Shown: positions 1 to 8,860 of the stretch, piece by piece
Numbering within the stretch: position 1 is the first letter of the stretch
Layout of the letters: each line of letters starts with the position of its first letter
Source of the DNA: Serpentinicella alkaliphila
GTDB lineage: Bacteria; Bacillota; Clostridia; Peptostreptococcales; Natronincolaceae
Length of the DNA stretch: 64,000 bases
Direction of reading: 5' to 3'
NCBI RefSeq assembly: GCF_018141405.1
Contig: NZ_CP058648.1
Coordinates: 2,123,001-2,187,000, forward strand
Program-made: the position numbers and the translations under genes
Notes under the pieces: generated by a model
What the model was told of the DNA's origin: nothing
The model's input: the letters and a program-made list of their open reading frames with translations, nothing else
Database searches by the model: none

Positions 1-576
1 GGGAAAGCAGCGTATTCTGATTCGAACTACCAGCTTCTAGGTAGAATCATAGAAAATGTGACAGGGCAAAATATCGGTGAAGTTTTTCATGACTATATAT
101 TTTCTAAATTGGATTTGCCTAACACCTATGCATATAGTGATGTTAACGATAATACACCCGTACCTTTTTACTATAAATCTCAACAGTTATGGCTACCTCA
201 ATACATAGCATCAGTAACAGTTGAAGGTGGAATTGTTTCAACAGCTGATGAGGTAATGATCTTTTTAAAAGAATTTTTTAATGGGCGATTCTTCCCAAAG
301 GAAAGAATCAATAATTTAAAGCAGTGGAACTTCATTCTGCCACCGCCAGGACTATTTCAATTTGGAATAGGTTTAGAAAAGTTATGGGCACCAAGAATCG
401 TGTCACCATTGAAGCCAATTAAAGAGATAGTAGGTTTTTGGGGACAAACGGGATCTTTTGCATTTTATAATCCCCAAACAGACCTATACTTCTGTGGTAC
501 AACTAATCAGATAAACGGACAAGGCCATAGGTTAGCTGGTAATGCGATGATGAAAATAATCAAATCTGTATTGTAA
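1..576 (+). CDS. Serine hydrolase, beta-lactamase (class C) family, 3' part
   Basis: The reading frame is open from base 1, so the gene starts outside the window; about 191 C-terminal residues are visible. The first residues contain Y-S-D-S-N-Y, matching the Tyr-x-Asn catalytic motif of class C beta-lactamase/esterase-type serine hydrolases, and W-G-Q-T-G-S near residue 150 corresponds to the third (KTG/HTG-like) motif. The Ser-x-x-Lys nucleophile motif would lie upstream. It probably hydrolyses an ester or peptide; the substrate is unknown. It is the first cassette gene, with a 79-bp attC-like site 22 bp after its stop. The family is clear; true beta-lactamase activity is not implied. Confidence 0.8.
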   Translation, partial: GKAAYSDSNYQLLGRIIENVTGQNIGEVFHDYIFSKLDLPNTYAYSDVNDNTPVPFYYKSQQLWLPQYIASVTVEGGIVSTADEVMIFLKEFFNGRFFPKERINNLKQWNFILPPPGLFQFGIGLEKLWAPRIVSPLKPIKEIVGFWGQTGSFAFYNPQTDLYFCGTTNQINGQGHRLAGNAMMKIIKSVL

Positions 577-597
577 GTATCTATTTAAATTGCCAGC

Positions 598-676
598 GCC
601 TAACAGAGGCTTAGTAGACATCGGGTAGAAGGTTTTTAAGGAAAGTCCGACGTCGCTAAGCCTCGAAACGTTATGT
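598..676 (+). repeat. attC-like site A (short type, 79 bp)
   Basis: Left core GCCTAAC (598-604) fits RYYYAAC exactly; right core GTTATGT (670-676) fits GTTRRRY with one mismatch. The arms AGAGGCTTAG and CTAAGCCTC pair almost perfectly, and inside them GAC/GTC can pair again. This is the shortest and most textbook attC in the window, unrelated in sequence to the long repeats downstream but with the same architecture. It separates the serine hydrolase from the DUF6155 cassette. Confidence 0.8.
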
Positions 677-750
677 GAACATTCACCGCTCTTTGTTCTG
701 AGGTATATTTTTTATTTATTAAGTTTTTGATTATGGAGGTAGATTCTAGA

Positions 751-1294
751 ATGGATATAAAAATAACTGAATTAAGAAAATATTTATCTGAAAAAAGTCA
801 TAATGAACTCAAGAATGAAATAATCGATTTATTTAAGAAGAGTAGTGATGTTAAAGAATACTACTTTTTAAAAGTAAAACCTAATGCAGAAAAAGATTTA
901 ATGGAAAAATACAAGAAAATTATTGAGAACGAATTTTTTCCAGCAAGAGGAAATAAGTTTCCAGATTATAAAGTTTTAAAAAAAAGCGGTAAATGACTAT
1001 AAAAAAATATCTCAAAGTCCTAAGTTCTTGGCAGAATTAATGATGCCATATGTTGAAAATGGCGTAGAATTTACTAATTGTTATGGAGATATTGATGAAA
1101 GATTTTATAATAATATCGCAGGTATGTATGAAAAGTCTATAGATGTAATATTAGAAAATAGTTTAGAGAACGATTTTAAAGATAGATGACTAAAAGTAAT
1201 GGAAGAAAGTAGCCATATCGGGTGGGGCTTTGGGATGTTTATGGAAGATTGTTACTACAATAGTATAGGTCTTTGTGAAGACGAAGAAGAATAA
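751..1294 (+). pseudogene. DUF6155-type protein, frameshifted and interrupted
   Basis: The start ATG at 751 follows a GGAGG site at 735-739. Frame 1 gives MDIKITELRKYLSEK and runs to a stop at 994-996. The match continues in another frame from about 975 (AVNDYKKISQSPKF, then NGVEFTNCYGDIDERFY) and ends GWGFGMFMEDCYY at 1294, with an in-frame TGA near 1187. The combined protein of about 180 residues resembles the small cytoplasmic DUF6155 family of unknown function. At least one frameshift and one nonsense codon mean it is inactive unless recoded. It is the second cassette; its own attC appears to be site C, split from it by the recombinase/IS91 unit. Confidence 0.7.
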
Positions 1295-1331
1295 TATTAA
1301 AGCATGGGTTTGGGAACAAGCGGTAAACATC

Positions 1332-1426
1332 ACATAACATTTAGTGGTGTATCAGAAGTTGAGCATAAAAAATCTCGCTTTAATAACGAGAATTCAGAGC
1401 TCAATTTCTGATACACCTTGTTGAAT
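1332..1426 (-). repeat. attC-like site B belonging to the recombinase/IS91 unit, copy 1
   Basis: Read on the minus strand, the left core is ATTCAAC (complement of 1420-1426) and the right core GTTATGT (complement of 1332-1338). The arms GGTGTATCAG (1346-1355) and CTGATACACC (1408-1417) pair perfectly over 10 bp; a second inner stem GTTGAGC/GAGCTCAA and a small CTCG/CGAG stem follow. It lies downstream of the transposase, so it could equally be the hairpin of an IS91-type replication origin end. The same sequence accompanies copy 2. Confidence 0.6.
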
Positions 1427-1579
1427 GATAGCCGCGTGGATATTTACGAGCTATGGAGATTCAATTGATTTTTTCTTTTATATATGATTTCTTCATTAAA
1501 ATTTGACCTAAGTTTAGTGGATACAACTTGAAAATATTCAATATATAACCATTACTAGAGTATGAAGCCCCCTCCCCAT

Positions 1580-1660
1580 AAAAGCATATATTTAAAAAAA
1601 GTATTAAATTATAATAAAGCTAAGAGGAATCAATCATATCTAAAGATAGATCATGCTGAG
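1580..1660. repeat. 81-bp segment, inverted relative to copy 2
   Basis: This segment is the exact reverse complement of 10810-10890, while the sequence to its right (starting ATAGCATATAACC) is in the same orientation in both copies. In this orientation the IS91 transposase frame reads on to a natural C-terminus (SQHDLSLDMIDSS), so this is probably the original state. The palindromic pair TATATGCT/AGCATATA lies across one boundary in copy 2. Confidence 0.9.
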
Positions 1661-2787
1661 ATAGCATATAACCTTTTTTGCAATGAGGACATAAGTGAAT
1701 ATCACTACCCATCATTTTAATAAGTATCTCAGCAGAGGTTAGTAGTAATTTAACCTTAGGATGAACTTTACCAGTTAAAAGTGTAATTAATTTTTTACAC
1801 GATTCTAAGGCTATTTTTTTGTTCTATTACATAATATTCCAAAGTGATGGATTTTAACAAATCTAGGTGGAAGAACATGAAGAAGAAAACGTCTAATAAA
1901 CTCCAAAGCATACAAAGACATAAGCTTCTGTTTGCCACCATCTTTGTAGTCCTTCTATTTAAAAGTAACCATATCATTTTCAACCTTAACAATACGATGA
2001 TTAGAGATAGTGACACGATGAGTATAATTTTCAAGGTATTTCATGATATGACTAGGCTTTTTAAAGTTAGGCTTAGAATCGACATTCCAAGGTATAGAAT
2101 ATAAAAAATCAATAAGCTCCTGAAACTTATTAGGGTCTTTTAAATAGTCGATATCTCCAAAGAAATTTAGCTCATTATTAGCATACAACCGTTTAAGATA
2201 AAAGAGAAATTTACCACGAAATACCGTTCCGAGGACCTTAATATGGATAAAGAATTTCTTTTTCGTTTGAACAAATTTAGTAGAATTCATAGCTAAGCCA
2301 CCACCAGGAATAATACAATGAAGATGAGGGTGAAATATAATGTTTTGTCCCCAAGTATGTAAAATAGAAGAAAATCCAATACTAGCACCTAAATGTTTAG
2401 GATCACTAGAAAGTTCCAAAAGAGTTTCAGAAGCAGCTTTAAACAAAAGATTATATATTTTCTCTTGGTTAAACAGAGTAATTAAGCGTAGCTCTTGGGG
2501 AAGAGTAAAGACTACGTGAAAGTAGTGAATAAGTAGCAAAGATTGCTCTTGCTTATTTAGCCACAGTTCTCTTTTAAAATCTTGACATTGAGGGCAGTGT
2601 ATATTTCTACAGGAGTCGTAGGAAATGATTTCATGACCACATTCTCTGCAAGTATGAACATGGGCATTATGGCAGAAGTGCGGCAGGTCTCAATAGCTTT
2701 CATTACCTTTGATTGATTAATAGTTACCCCATATTTTTCTCGGCACAATGCTCCATACTTATTAAAGATACTTTGGATGTCAGCCAT
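1620..2787 (-). pseudogene. IS91-family transposase, copy 1, inactivated
   Basis: The frame starts MADIQSIFNKYGALCREKYG after an ATG at 2785-2787. After a frameshift it has a Cys-rich zinc-binding stretch (HVHTCRECGHE...CRNIHCPQCQ), then LLLIHYFHVVFTLPQEL and the HUH motif HPHLHCIIPGGG typical of IS91/IS801 rolling-circle transposases. The lesions visible are one frameshift near 2675, a TAG in place of a sense codon at TFK-stop-KDYKDG (about 1955), and a further slip in an A-run near 1806. Copy 2 shares all three. The protein would nick and transfer single-stranded DNA at the element ends, but this copy cannot make it. Confidence 0.85.
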
Positions 2788-2788
2788 A

Positions 2789-3606
2789 TTATTCACCTAA
2801 TGTATTCATAGGACTGATAACATTTAAAATATCCTTGTTGGTCAAATGAAGATAAATACTAGTGGTTTGAATATTAGTATGACCAAGAAGCCTTTGAATA
2901 TAGATAAGATCAACACCAGATTTAAGAAGATGAGTAGCAAAGCTATTCCTTAAAGAATGAATAGAAACATCCTTAATAATACCAGCTCTATTCCTAGCAT
3001 CACGAAAAACAGCCTGCAAAGTACGAGTAGACAAAGGAGCTAAAGTTAACTCATTAGGAAATAACCGATCAGTAGGGCGATATAGCTTAAAATATTCACG
3101 AAGAATTAATAAATTAGAATTACCTAATAAAGAATAGCGGTCCTTATTACCTTTAGCACCACGAATATGAATTTGCATATTAGAACTGTCAATATCAGAG
3201 ACTTTCAGATTACAAACTTCACTAACCCGTAGTCTAGCAGAAGAGGTAGTCATTAAAATTGCTTTGTGCTTTAAATTTGTAGTTAAATCGAATAATTTTT
3301 TGACTTCATCTTTAGATAAAACGACAGGAAGTTTTTTAGCTTTTTAACCCTAGGAACGTTTTACATATTCCAATCACGACCCAAGGTTGTTTCAAAGAAA
3401 AACTTAATAGCACTGTAGGCAGTATTAACAAAAGAAGAGCTTAATTTTCTAACAGTAATACTGTGGAATAAATAATCTCGAATATCATCCTCGGTAAGTA
3501 ATCCAGGAGGTTTAGCAAAATGCTTAGACAAGTGAGATACGTTGGTATTAGGACTATATTCCTTTAAAGTTAAATCCATTTTCATTTTTTCTAATAACTG
3601 AGACAT
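2789..3606 (-). pseudogene. XerD-like tyrosine recombinase, copy 1, inactivated
   Basis: The N-terminal SAM-like core-binding domain (MSQLLEKMKMDLTLKEYSPNT...) ends at a TAA where a Lys codon (DWNMK) is expected. A frameshift follows near 3330 and the catalytic domain continues as KLPVVLSKDEVKKLF...GLRVSEV, with R...HSLRNSFATHLL, LLGH and the tyrosine in TTSIYLH. The catalytic residues R, K, H-x-x-R, H and Y are all recognisable. It lacks the extra alpha-2 insertion expected between boxes in integron integrases, so it is XerD/phage-like rather than classic IntI. This copy also lost 18 bp encoding QKTYLD. It overlaps the transposase start closely, suggesting one transcript. Confidence 0.85.
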
Positions 3607-3730
3607 AATAAAACTCCTTTACAAAATATTTTTGATTCAATATCATCGTAAAGGAAAATGCAAAGTAATGTCTAATAGATATATTCAAAGGAAAAAATGG
3701 TTTTTAAAAGCCACCGCGATTAGCGGTTTC

Positions 3731-3881
3731 GTTCAACAAGCCATTCCCGCAAGGGTGCTTTGTGGGCACGTATTCAGGGAAAGGTCAGAGCACCACACCT
3801 TCTCACTGGGTGCAAGCACCGCCAAGGGGTATTCATTTTTGGTCGAGTTCGAAGGTGTCGGGAATGGCAGGAACGTTGACA
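3731..3881 (+). repeat. attC-like site C
   Basis: The left core GTTCAAC is supplied by the end of the recombinase/IS91 unit; the right end is GTTGACA (3875-3881). The arms GCCATTCCCG and CGGGAATGGC pair over 10 bp. The inner hairpin is GGTGC-AA-GCACC. The box CAGAGCACCACAC and the TTCGAAGG box recur in sites D-F, I-K and M. It probably belonged to the DUF6155 cassette. Confidence 0.8.
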
Positions 3882-3971
3882 CCACAATGCCAAACAGGAC
3901 TTTGGAGTCAATTGATTTATCTGATACTATTAAATACAGATGTAATAAAGTTAATTATAGGAGGGATCGAT

Positions 3972-4865
3972 TTGAAAATGTTAAGTCAGGCTTGTTTTGA
4001 TCAAGCGAGGCAATCGATTATGAAATATGGGAGACCTTTAGAAAAAGCTACTTTAAGAAGATATTTTAGTAAAGGTCCAGAGCAAGATATATTGAATGAG
4101 TTAAAAAAGTTTCAAAATGAAGATGGTGGTTTTGGTCATGGAATAGAATCAGATTTTAGGTTGCCTCTTTCTTCGCCAATGGCTACTTCCGTAGGGATAA
4201 GACTTTTATCCTCCTTAAATGAACTAGAAGAATCAAAAGAGATGATAAAATCGGCAATAGGCTACTTAGAGACATCATTTGATAAAAAAAGGAATGGTTG
4301 GTTTGCTGTCATTAAAGAAGTAAATAATTTCCCTCATGCTTCTTGGTGGCACTTTAACGAAGAAGATAGCATGACAATAATAGATAGGAGTTGGGGAAAT
4401 CCATCTGCAGAGATACTGGCTTATCTTTATAAGTATAGGAATTATGTAAAAACTTTGGATATAGATAGCTTAGTAGAGTATGCAATCAATTACATAGAAG
4501 ATAAACAAGAATTTAACTCGGAAAACGAACTTTTCTGCTACATAAAACTATATGGAGTATTACCTGAGGAATTACAAAAGAGACTGGAAAAAAGAATTAG
4601 CTTTGCTATAAAGCAAGTCATTGTATACGATGAGCAAGAATGGCACGAGTACGTTCCAAGGCCAATTGAATTTGTAGAAAAGATAGATAGTAATAGATTT
4701 GGAGTTTTAGAATCAAAGTTAAATGATAATCTAAACTTTATCGTTGGACAACTTGAATTAAATGGACAAATTAATCCTCCTTGGGGTAAAAGCTATTATG
4801 AAGGTGATTTAAAAGAAGTATACAATGAATGGATAGGAGTATTAACTCTGAAAACCTTGGTATAG
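3972..4865 (+). CDS. Alpha/alpha-toroid (prenyltransferase/terpene-cyclase-like) protein
   Basis: The protein has 297 residues if it starts at the TTG, which lies 6 bp after AGGAGGG; the ATG at 3978 is the alternative. The motif QNEDGGFGHGIE near residue 46 is the QxxDGGFG-type repeat seen in prenyltransferase and squalene-cyclase toroids, and WWHFNEED and NPSAEILAYLYKY fit a helical repeat protein. It lacks a recognisable DxDD or metal-binding catalytic set, so enzymatic activity is uncertain. No signal peptide. It is the gene of the third cassette; its downstream attC is probably site D, now separated by the DDE/ATPase transposon. Confidence 0.65.
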   Translation: MKMLSQACFDQARQSIMKYGRPLEKATLRRYFSKGPEQDILNELKKFQNEDGGFGHGIESDFRLPLSSPMATSVGIRLLSSLNELEESKEMIKSAIGYLETSFDKKRNGWFAVIKEVNNFPHASWWHFNEEDSMTIIDRSWGNPSAEILAYLYKYRNYVKTLDIDSLVEYAINYIEDKQEFNSENELFCYIKLYGVLPEELQKRLEKRISFAIKQVIVYDEQEWHEYVPRPIEFVEKIDSNRFGVLESKLNDNLNFIVGQLELNGQINPPWGKSYYEGDLKEVYNEWIGVLTLKTLV

Positions 4866-5065
4866 AACGGCATTTTATGTGCAACTCAATTGACAAAATC
4901 TATTTGAAATAAATAAAGGATAAACATCAAGTAGTTGACTAAATTCTTGTCAACCTATTTAATGGTTATCCTTTTTATGTTATTATTACAGTCTATATTT
5001 ATTTAGAAAGAAAGACAGAAGTCTCCTCTACCACAATTCAACTTCTGTCCCCATAAAACAATATT

Positions 5066-5578
5066 ATGATAACTCTAATTACAGATAAAATCAATACATT
5101 TAATCAAATTTCATATAATAAATTTCTTGATACTATAAACCTCTACCAATTATCTTGCTCCTGTACCTTGTCTGGCTGCCTTATTAAACATGGTTACTAT
5201 AACCGTTCTATTAAGACACCCGAAGGTTTCATTACACTGTCCATTTTGCGCATGAAATGTAAACGCGTGGCAAGACGCATGCCATATTCCCTAAGTTTAT
5301 CGTTCCTTACTCCCAAATACTTCTTAATGACCATATATCAATGATAAGAGCATATATTTCCAATGATTCATTTGAATCCATTATGACTACCAATGAATAT
5401 ATAGATGAAAGTAACATCAGATATGTTATCAGTATGTATTTAAGGTACTGGAAGGAAGCTCTTCGCTTTCGGATTTTCTATTGCCGATGATATCGTATCC
5501 ATCATAAGACACTGTCTTTCTACATTCAAACGGCAGTTTATGCAGATTAAATGCATACCAAATATTATATTTACATAA
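5066..5578 (+). pseudogene. DUF6431-type transposon protein, frameshifted
   Basis: The 5' part has cysteines in SCSCTLSGCLIKHGYYNR, a zinc-ribbon-like start typical of DUF6431 proteins that precede DDE transposases, then KCKRVARRMPYSLSLSF. The match continues in a second frame (NDHISMIRAYISNDSFESIMTTNEY...VISMYLRYWKEAL) and a third (FSIADDIVSIIRHCLSTFKRQF), ending at 5578. At least two frameshifts, so inactive. The family is known only as a partner of such transposases. Confidence 0.6.
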
Positions 5579-5658
5579 AACCACATAAGCCTGTTTTACC
5601 ATTTGTTTTTTATATTCTAAACTCTAAATATACTTTAAATAGAAGGAGGATTTTAAAG

Positions 5659-6903
5659 ATGAATGATGAAGCAAGAAGAAATATTGCGCTTTTTAGATAC
5701 GGGATCATCGCTCCAATAGTAAGTGGAACCTACGATGAAGATAAAAGTATAAAAGAGTTTTTTTCTGATACGGCTAAAAAAACCTATACCAATCCAAGAG
5801 GTGAAGATACAAAAATTTCTGCCTCAACTCTTGAACGGTGGTACTACAGTTATAGGCAAAGTGGCTTTGATGCCCTTATTCCACAACGAAGGCGTGACAC
5901 CGGACAGCCCAGAAAAATTGACGAAGATATAATGGAGCAGGTTCGCTTTCTAAAAAAGGAATACCCACGAATACCTGCAACTTTAATACATCAGAAGTTA
6001 ATTGATAATGGCACCATAAATAAAGGTGATATATCTCTCTCCACAATCAATAGATTTGTAAATCAAATTAAAATTGAAAATAAATATACAGGTAACAAAG
6101 ATATGAGGCGATATGAAAGAGCCCACATAAATGAAGTATGGTGTGGCGACAGTAGTGTTGGTCCTTATATTAAAATAGATGGAACAAAAAAACGCACCTA
6201 TATCATTGCACTACTTGATGATGCTTCAAGATATATTGTTGGAATTGATATCTTTTTTAATGATACCTTCATAAATCTTATGTCTATCATGAAAACAGCT
6301 GTCACAAGATTTGGAAGACCAAAGATTTTAAATTTTGATAATGGATCATGCTATAAAAATAAACAGATGGAACTTCTAGTTGCAAGGATAGGTTCAACCA
6401 TAAATTACTGTGCTCCATACACTCCAACCAGTAAAGCGAAAGTAGAAAGGTGGTTTAAAACATTGAAAGATCAATGGATGTCTCAGCTAAACATGAGTGA
6501 TTACTCATCTATTGCTGAACTTCGTGAAGCCTTACTAAACTATGTTAATCATTATAATCAGAGCATACATAGTTCTCTTAACGGGTTGTGCCCCCAAGAT
6601 AGGTTCTTTAATGAATCATATCTTATAAAAAGATTACCTGAAGAGTTGATTGAAACAACATTTCTTCTTGAGTACGAGAGGCGTGTATCTGCTGATAACG
6701 TAGTAATGATAGATGAAATTGAGTATGAGGTGCCTTATCGTTATTCAAAACAGAAAGTTACCTTAAGGTATTCACCTGACCTTAGTAAAATCTATGTAGT
6801 TGACAAGCATACCGGTGAACTTACAGCTATAAAACTGTTAAATAAGCAGGAAAATTCACTGATAAAAAGAGAAAAAGTAAAATTTACGGGAGGCAAATAT
6901 TAA
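5659..6903 (+). CDS. DDE-type (rve) integrase-like transposase
   Basis: The protein has 414 residues from the ATG at 5659 with GGAGG 8 bp upstream; frame upstream of this lacks a better start. An N-terminal helix-turn-helix (ISASTLERWYYSYRQSGFDALIPQRRRDTG) is followed by the catalytic core: D in VWCGDSSVG, D in LNFDNGSCYKN, and E in TSKAKVERWFKTLKD. A C-terminal Mu-transposase-like beta domain (YEVPYRYSKQKVTLRY) follows. It would cut and join the transposon ends, with the ATPase encoded 1 bp downstream as partner. The gene is intact. Confidence 0.88.
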   Translation: MNDEARRNIALFRYGIIAPIVSGTYDEDKSIKEFFSDTAKKTYTNPRGEDTKISASTLERWYYSYRQSGFDALIPQRRRDTGQPRKIDEDIMEQVRFLKKEYPRIPATLIHQKLIDNGTINKGDISLSTINRFVNQIKIENKYTGNKDMRRYERAHINEVWCGDSSVGPYIKIDGTKKRTYIIALLDDASRYIVGIDIFFNDTFINLMSIMKTAVTRFGRPKILNFDNGSCYKNKQMELLVARIGSTINYCAPYTPTSKAKVERWFKTLKDQWMSQLNMSDYSSIAELREALLNYVNHYNQSIHSSLNGLCPQDRFFNESYLIKRLPEELIETTFLLEYERRVSADNVVMIDEIEYEVPYRYSKQKVTLRYSPDLSKIYVVDKHTGELTAIKLLNKQENSLIKREKVKFTGGKY

Positions 6904-6904
6904 A

Positions 6905-7711
6905 ATGATCGATTACATTAGCAGATATGGGCTTGACTTTAACCCATTCATAAAGAACACAAAAGATATCGTAGTGGAGACATCTGAATACAATGAAATA
7001 ATCTACAGGCTTAATTATCTTTTAAACAATAAAGGTTTCGGAGTAATTACAGGTGGTCCAGGACGGGGTAAGACTACAAAGCAATTAGAGTGGGTTAATG
7101 GGCTTAATAACTCTTTATACAAGGTTATATATACTTCACTGTCAACACTTACAGTGAGTGAGTTCTACAAACATCTGTCATCAGAACTAGGCCTTGAGCC
7201 AATGCATAAAAAAACAGACAACTTTAAAAATATACAAGCAGAAATAAACAGGTATTCCATTGAGAAACGTATAACCCCAGTAATAATAATAGATGAAGCT
7301 AACTACATCAACAATGCTGTACTTAATGACCTTAAAATGCTTTTTAATTTTGATATGGATTCAAAAGATAGAGCCGTAGTTATTCTTGTAGGCTTGCCTC
7401 AGCTTAATAATACTTTAAGATTAGTTGCTAATGAACCATTAAGACAAAGAGTTACTATAACTATAATCTCGATAGTCTCAAAGAGAGAAGAATCACTTTC
7501 TTATATAAAAGGAAAACTTTCGGGTGCAAAATCTACTTTGGAAATCTTTAACGCCAATGCACTAGAAGCTATAATAAATGCATCAAATGGTATACCAAGA
7601 CTTATTAATAAGATATGCAATTCAAGTCTTATTATTGCTAATAGCAAAAATGCCAATATAGTAGATTCTGACATAGTAATGCTTGCAGTAAATGAAATTG
7701 AATTAGGATAA
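6905..7711 (+). CDS. ExeA/TniB-like AAA ATPase of the transposon
   Basis: A 268-residue protein with Walker A GGPGRGKTT near residue 40 and Walker B VIIIDEAN near residue 125, then a sensor-like VILVGLPQL and the arginine-bearing PLRQRVTI. N-terminal YGLDFNPFIKNTKDIVVE is typical of ExeA-like transposon ATPases. The family regulates target choice and activates the DDE transposase, as MuB, TniB and IstB do. The start ATG is one base beyond the transposase stop, so translation is likely coupled. Intact. Confidence 0.88.
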   Translation: MIDYISRYGLDFNPFIKNTKDIVVETSEYNEIIYRLNYLLNNKGFGVITGGPGRGKTTKQLEWVNGLNNSLYKVIYTSLSTLTVSEFYKHLSSELGLEPMHKKTDNFKNIQAEINRYSIEKRITPVIIIDEANYINNAVLNDLKMLFNFDMDSKDRAVVILVGLPQLNNTLRLVANEPLRQRVTITIISIVSKREESLSYIKGKLSGAKSTLEIFNANALEAIINASNGIPRLINKICNSSLIIANSKNANIVDSDIVMLAVNEIELG

Positions 7712-7943
7712 TAATAAATCCATGGATGTCTTTAAAGATGTTCATGGATTTAAGCGAAATAACATATAACTTAACCTTATTTATTGTGATTATGTTCCAT
7801 TAAGTACGTTGAATAATGTAAAGATTGGTCTTAAAGTAAACATTAAATAAAACGAAGAAGTTAACCGCATTTAATTTGAAGAACAACACCTTGGTAACTT
7901 TAAATCAATTTGAAAGGATATCTGCATAGTTGGTTGTGGCATC

Positions 7944-8120
7944 AACTAACAAGCCCATTCCCGCTAGGGGTGCAAGAAGCACGGTCAGGGAGCAAGTCTT
8001 TGTAGGCACCGTCATGGAGGAGGGTCAGGCACCACACCTTCTTACAGGGTGCGAGCACCGCCAATGGGTATTCCTATGGGGTACAGTTCGAAGGTGTCGG
8101 GAATGGCAGAAACGTTAGAT
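7944..8120 (+). repeat. attC-like site D (longest, 177 bp)
   Basis: Left core AACTAAC (7944-7950), right core GTTAGAT (8114-8120, exact GTTRRRY). The arms CCATTCCCG and CGGGAATGG pair over 9 bp with one extra C on the left arm, like the extrahelical bases of attC. The inner hairpin is GGTGC-GA-GCACC. A short extra stretch near 7975-8010 makes it longer than its relatives. It precedes a GNAT cassette. Confidence 0.8.
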
Positions 8121-8247
8121 AACATAGACTGCAATGCCACACGTCCATGTGCGAATTTCCACGGGTATAAGTATCAGGAGTTTTTATTACTGTCGTATAC
8201 ATTTGAAATGTGTTGTAATTAAGTATATATTATGGAGGCGTAGGAAA

Positions 8248-8715
8248 ATGAACATTCGCAAAGCAACCCTTGACGATATCGACATACTTATGAAACTTCG
8301 AATAGATTACCTGTTAGCTGACAGAGGTAATTTGATAGAAGATGAAGAGAGTGCAATACGTTCACAGTTGACAACATATTATGTAAAACATATTAACCAT
8401 GATTTCATAGCGATTTTAGCTGAAATAGAAAATAAAGTAGTGTCAACAGCATTTCTTGCAATATCAGAAAAACCTGCAAATCCAACGTTCATTACAGGTA
8501 AAACGGGCACTTTGCTCAATGTTCTTACATATCCTGAGTATCGCAGAATGGGGATTGCCAGAAAGGTTATATATCAAATAATTGATGAAGCAAAACAATT
8601 AGGTGTGTCTTCAATTGACCTTTCTGCTACACAGGATGGAAAGGCATTATATGAAAAACTTGGCTTTACTGAAGTAAAATCTAAATATACCTCAATGAAA
8701 TTACAGCTTGTTTAA
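8248..8715 (+). CDS. GNAT family N-acetyltransferase
   Basis: The protein has 155 residues; the ATG at 8248 lies behind TATGGAGGCG. The N-terminus MNIRKATLDDIDILMKLR and the acetyl-CoA binding motif A VLTYPEYRRMGIARKVIYQIIDEAKQ (R/Q-x-x-G-x-G/A type), followed by ATQDGKALYEKLGFTEV, are classic for GNAT enzymes. It transfers acetyl from acetyl-CoA to an amine on a small molecule or protein; the acceptor is unknown. It lies alone between attC-like sites D and E, 128 bp after the D core. Confidence 0.88.
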   Translation: MNIRKATLDDIDILMKLRIDYLLADRGNLIEDEESAIRSQLTTYYVKHINHDFIAILAEIENKVVSTAFLAISEKPANPTFITGKTGTLLNVLTYPEYRRMGIARKVIYQIIDEAKQLGVSSIDLSATQDGKALYEKLGFTEVKSKYTSMKLQLV

Positions 8716-8860
8716 TTTGATATTAGCTGGCTAAATGAATACATTTTTTATTTATTTTTAGTTCTTTCCAAATGTAAAAAGTGTGATTATTGAGAAAGGA
8801 TTCGAGGGATTTATCTGGAGGGCGCTCTAGCGTCCTTTAAGTTGCTGGACAGCCTACATC

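Larger units (their letters stand above)
1339..3737 (-). mobile_element. Tyrosine recombinase + IS91-type transposase unit, copy 1
   Basis: A 2.4-kb unit nearly identical to 10614-12983. On the minus strand it runs from GTTGAAC (complement of 3731-3737) through the recombinase and transposase to the palindrome B and the GTTAT junction. At both copies the flanks rejoin into an attC left core (here CACATAAC followed by AAGCC), so each unit sits exactly in that core. This fits either cassette insertion by G/TT crossover or an IS91-like element targeting GTTA. Compared with copy 2 it has about 45 extra bases before 1580, an 81-bp inverted segment and an 18-bp deletion in the recombinase. Confidence 0.75.
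4880..7930 (+). mobile_element. Three-gene DDE transposase/ATPase transposon
   Basis: A broken DUF6431-type gene, a DDE integrase-like transposase and an ExeA/TniB-like ATPase lie head to tail on the + strand and are unrelated to the cassette genes around them. A nested hairpin (AAGGATAA...TTATCC followed by T5, with GTTGAC/GTCAAC inside) at about 4916-4975 lies before the first gene, and an AAATCCATG/CATGGATTT hairpin at about 7718-7753 follows the last. I could not fix terminal repeats or a target duplication by eye, so both borders are approximate. Confidence 0.65.

Noticed and set aside
1844-2104. Plus-strand open frames inside the IS91 transposase genes
   Set aside because: They oppose a recognisable transposase frame and occur identically in both copies; they are shadows.
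2789-3606. Calling the tyrosine recombinase an IntI integrase
   Set aside because: The stretch between the K and HxxR boxes is too short to hold the alpha-2 insertion of integron integrases, and the gene is linked to an IS91 transposase.
3632-4000. Open frame running through site C
   Set aside because: Similar short frames run through several other repeats (7930-8118, 8883-9089, 9688-9882, 15038-15265, 22647-22853). They follow the conserved repeat sequence, lack ribosome sites and break the fold; they are not genes.
4880-7930. Terminal inverted repeats of the three-gene transposon
   Set aside because: TGTGCAACTC near 4878 and TATGCAGATA (complement near 7925) share only a few bases; not enough to define ends.
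7941-8120. Riboswitch or other structured RNA leader
   Set aside because: The conserved structure ends in complementary recombination-type cores and precedes unrelated genes; it also occurs ahead of genes on the opposite strand (site J), which does not fit a cis-regulatory RNA.
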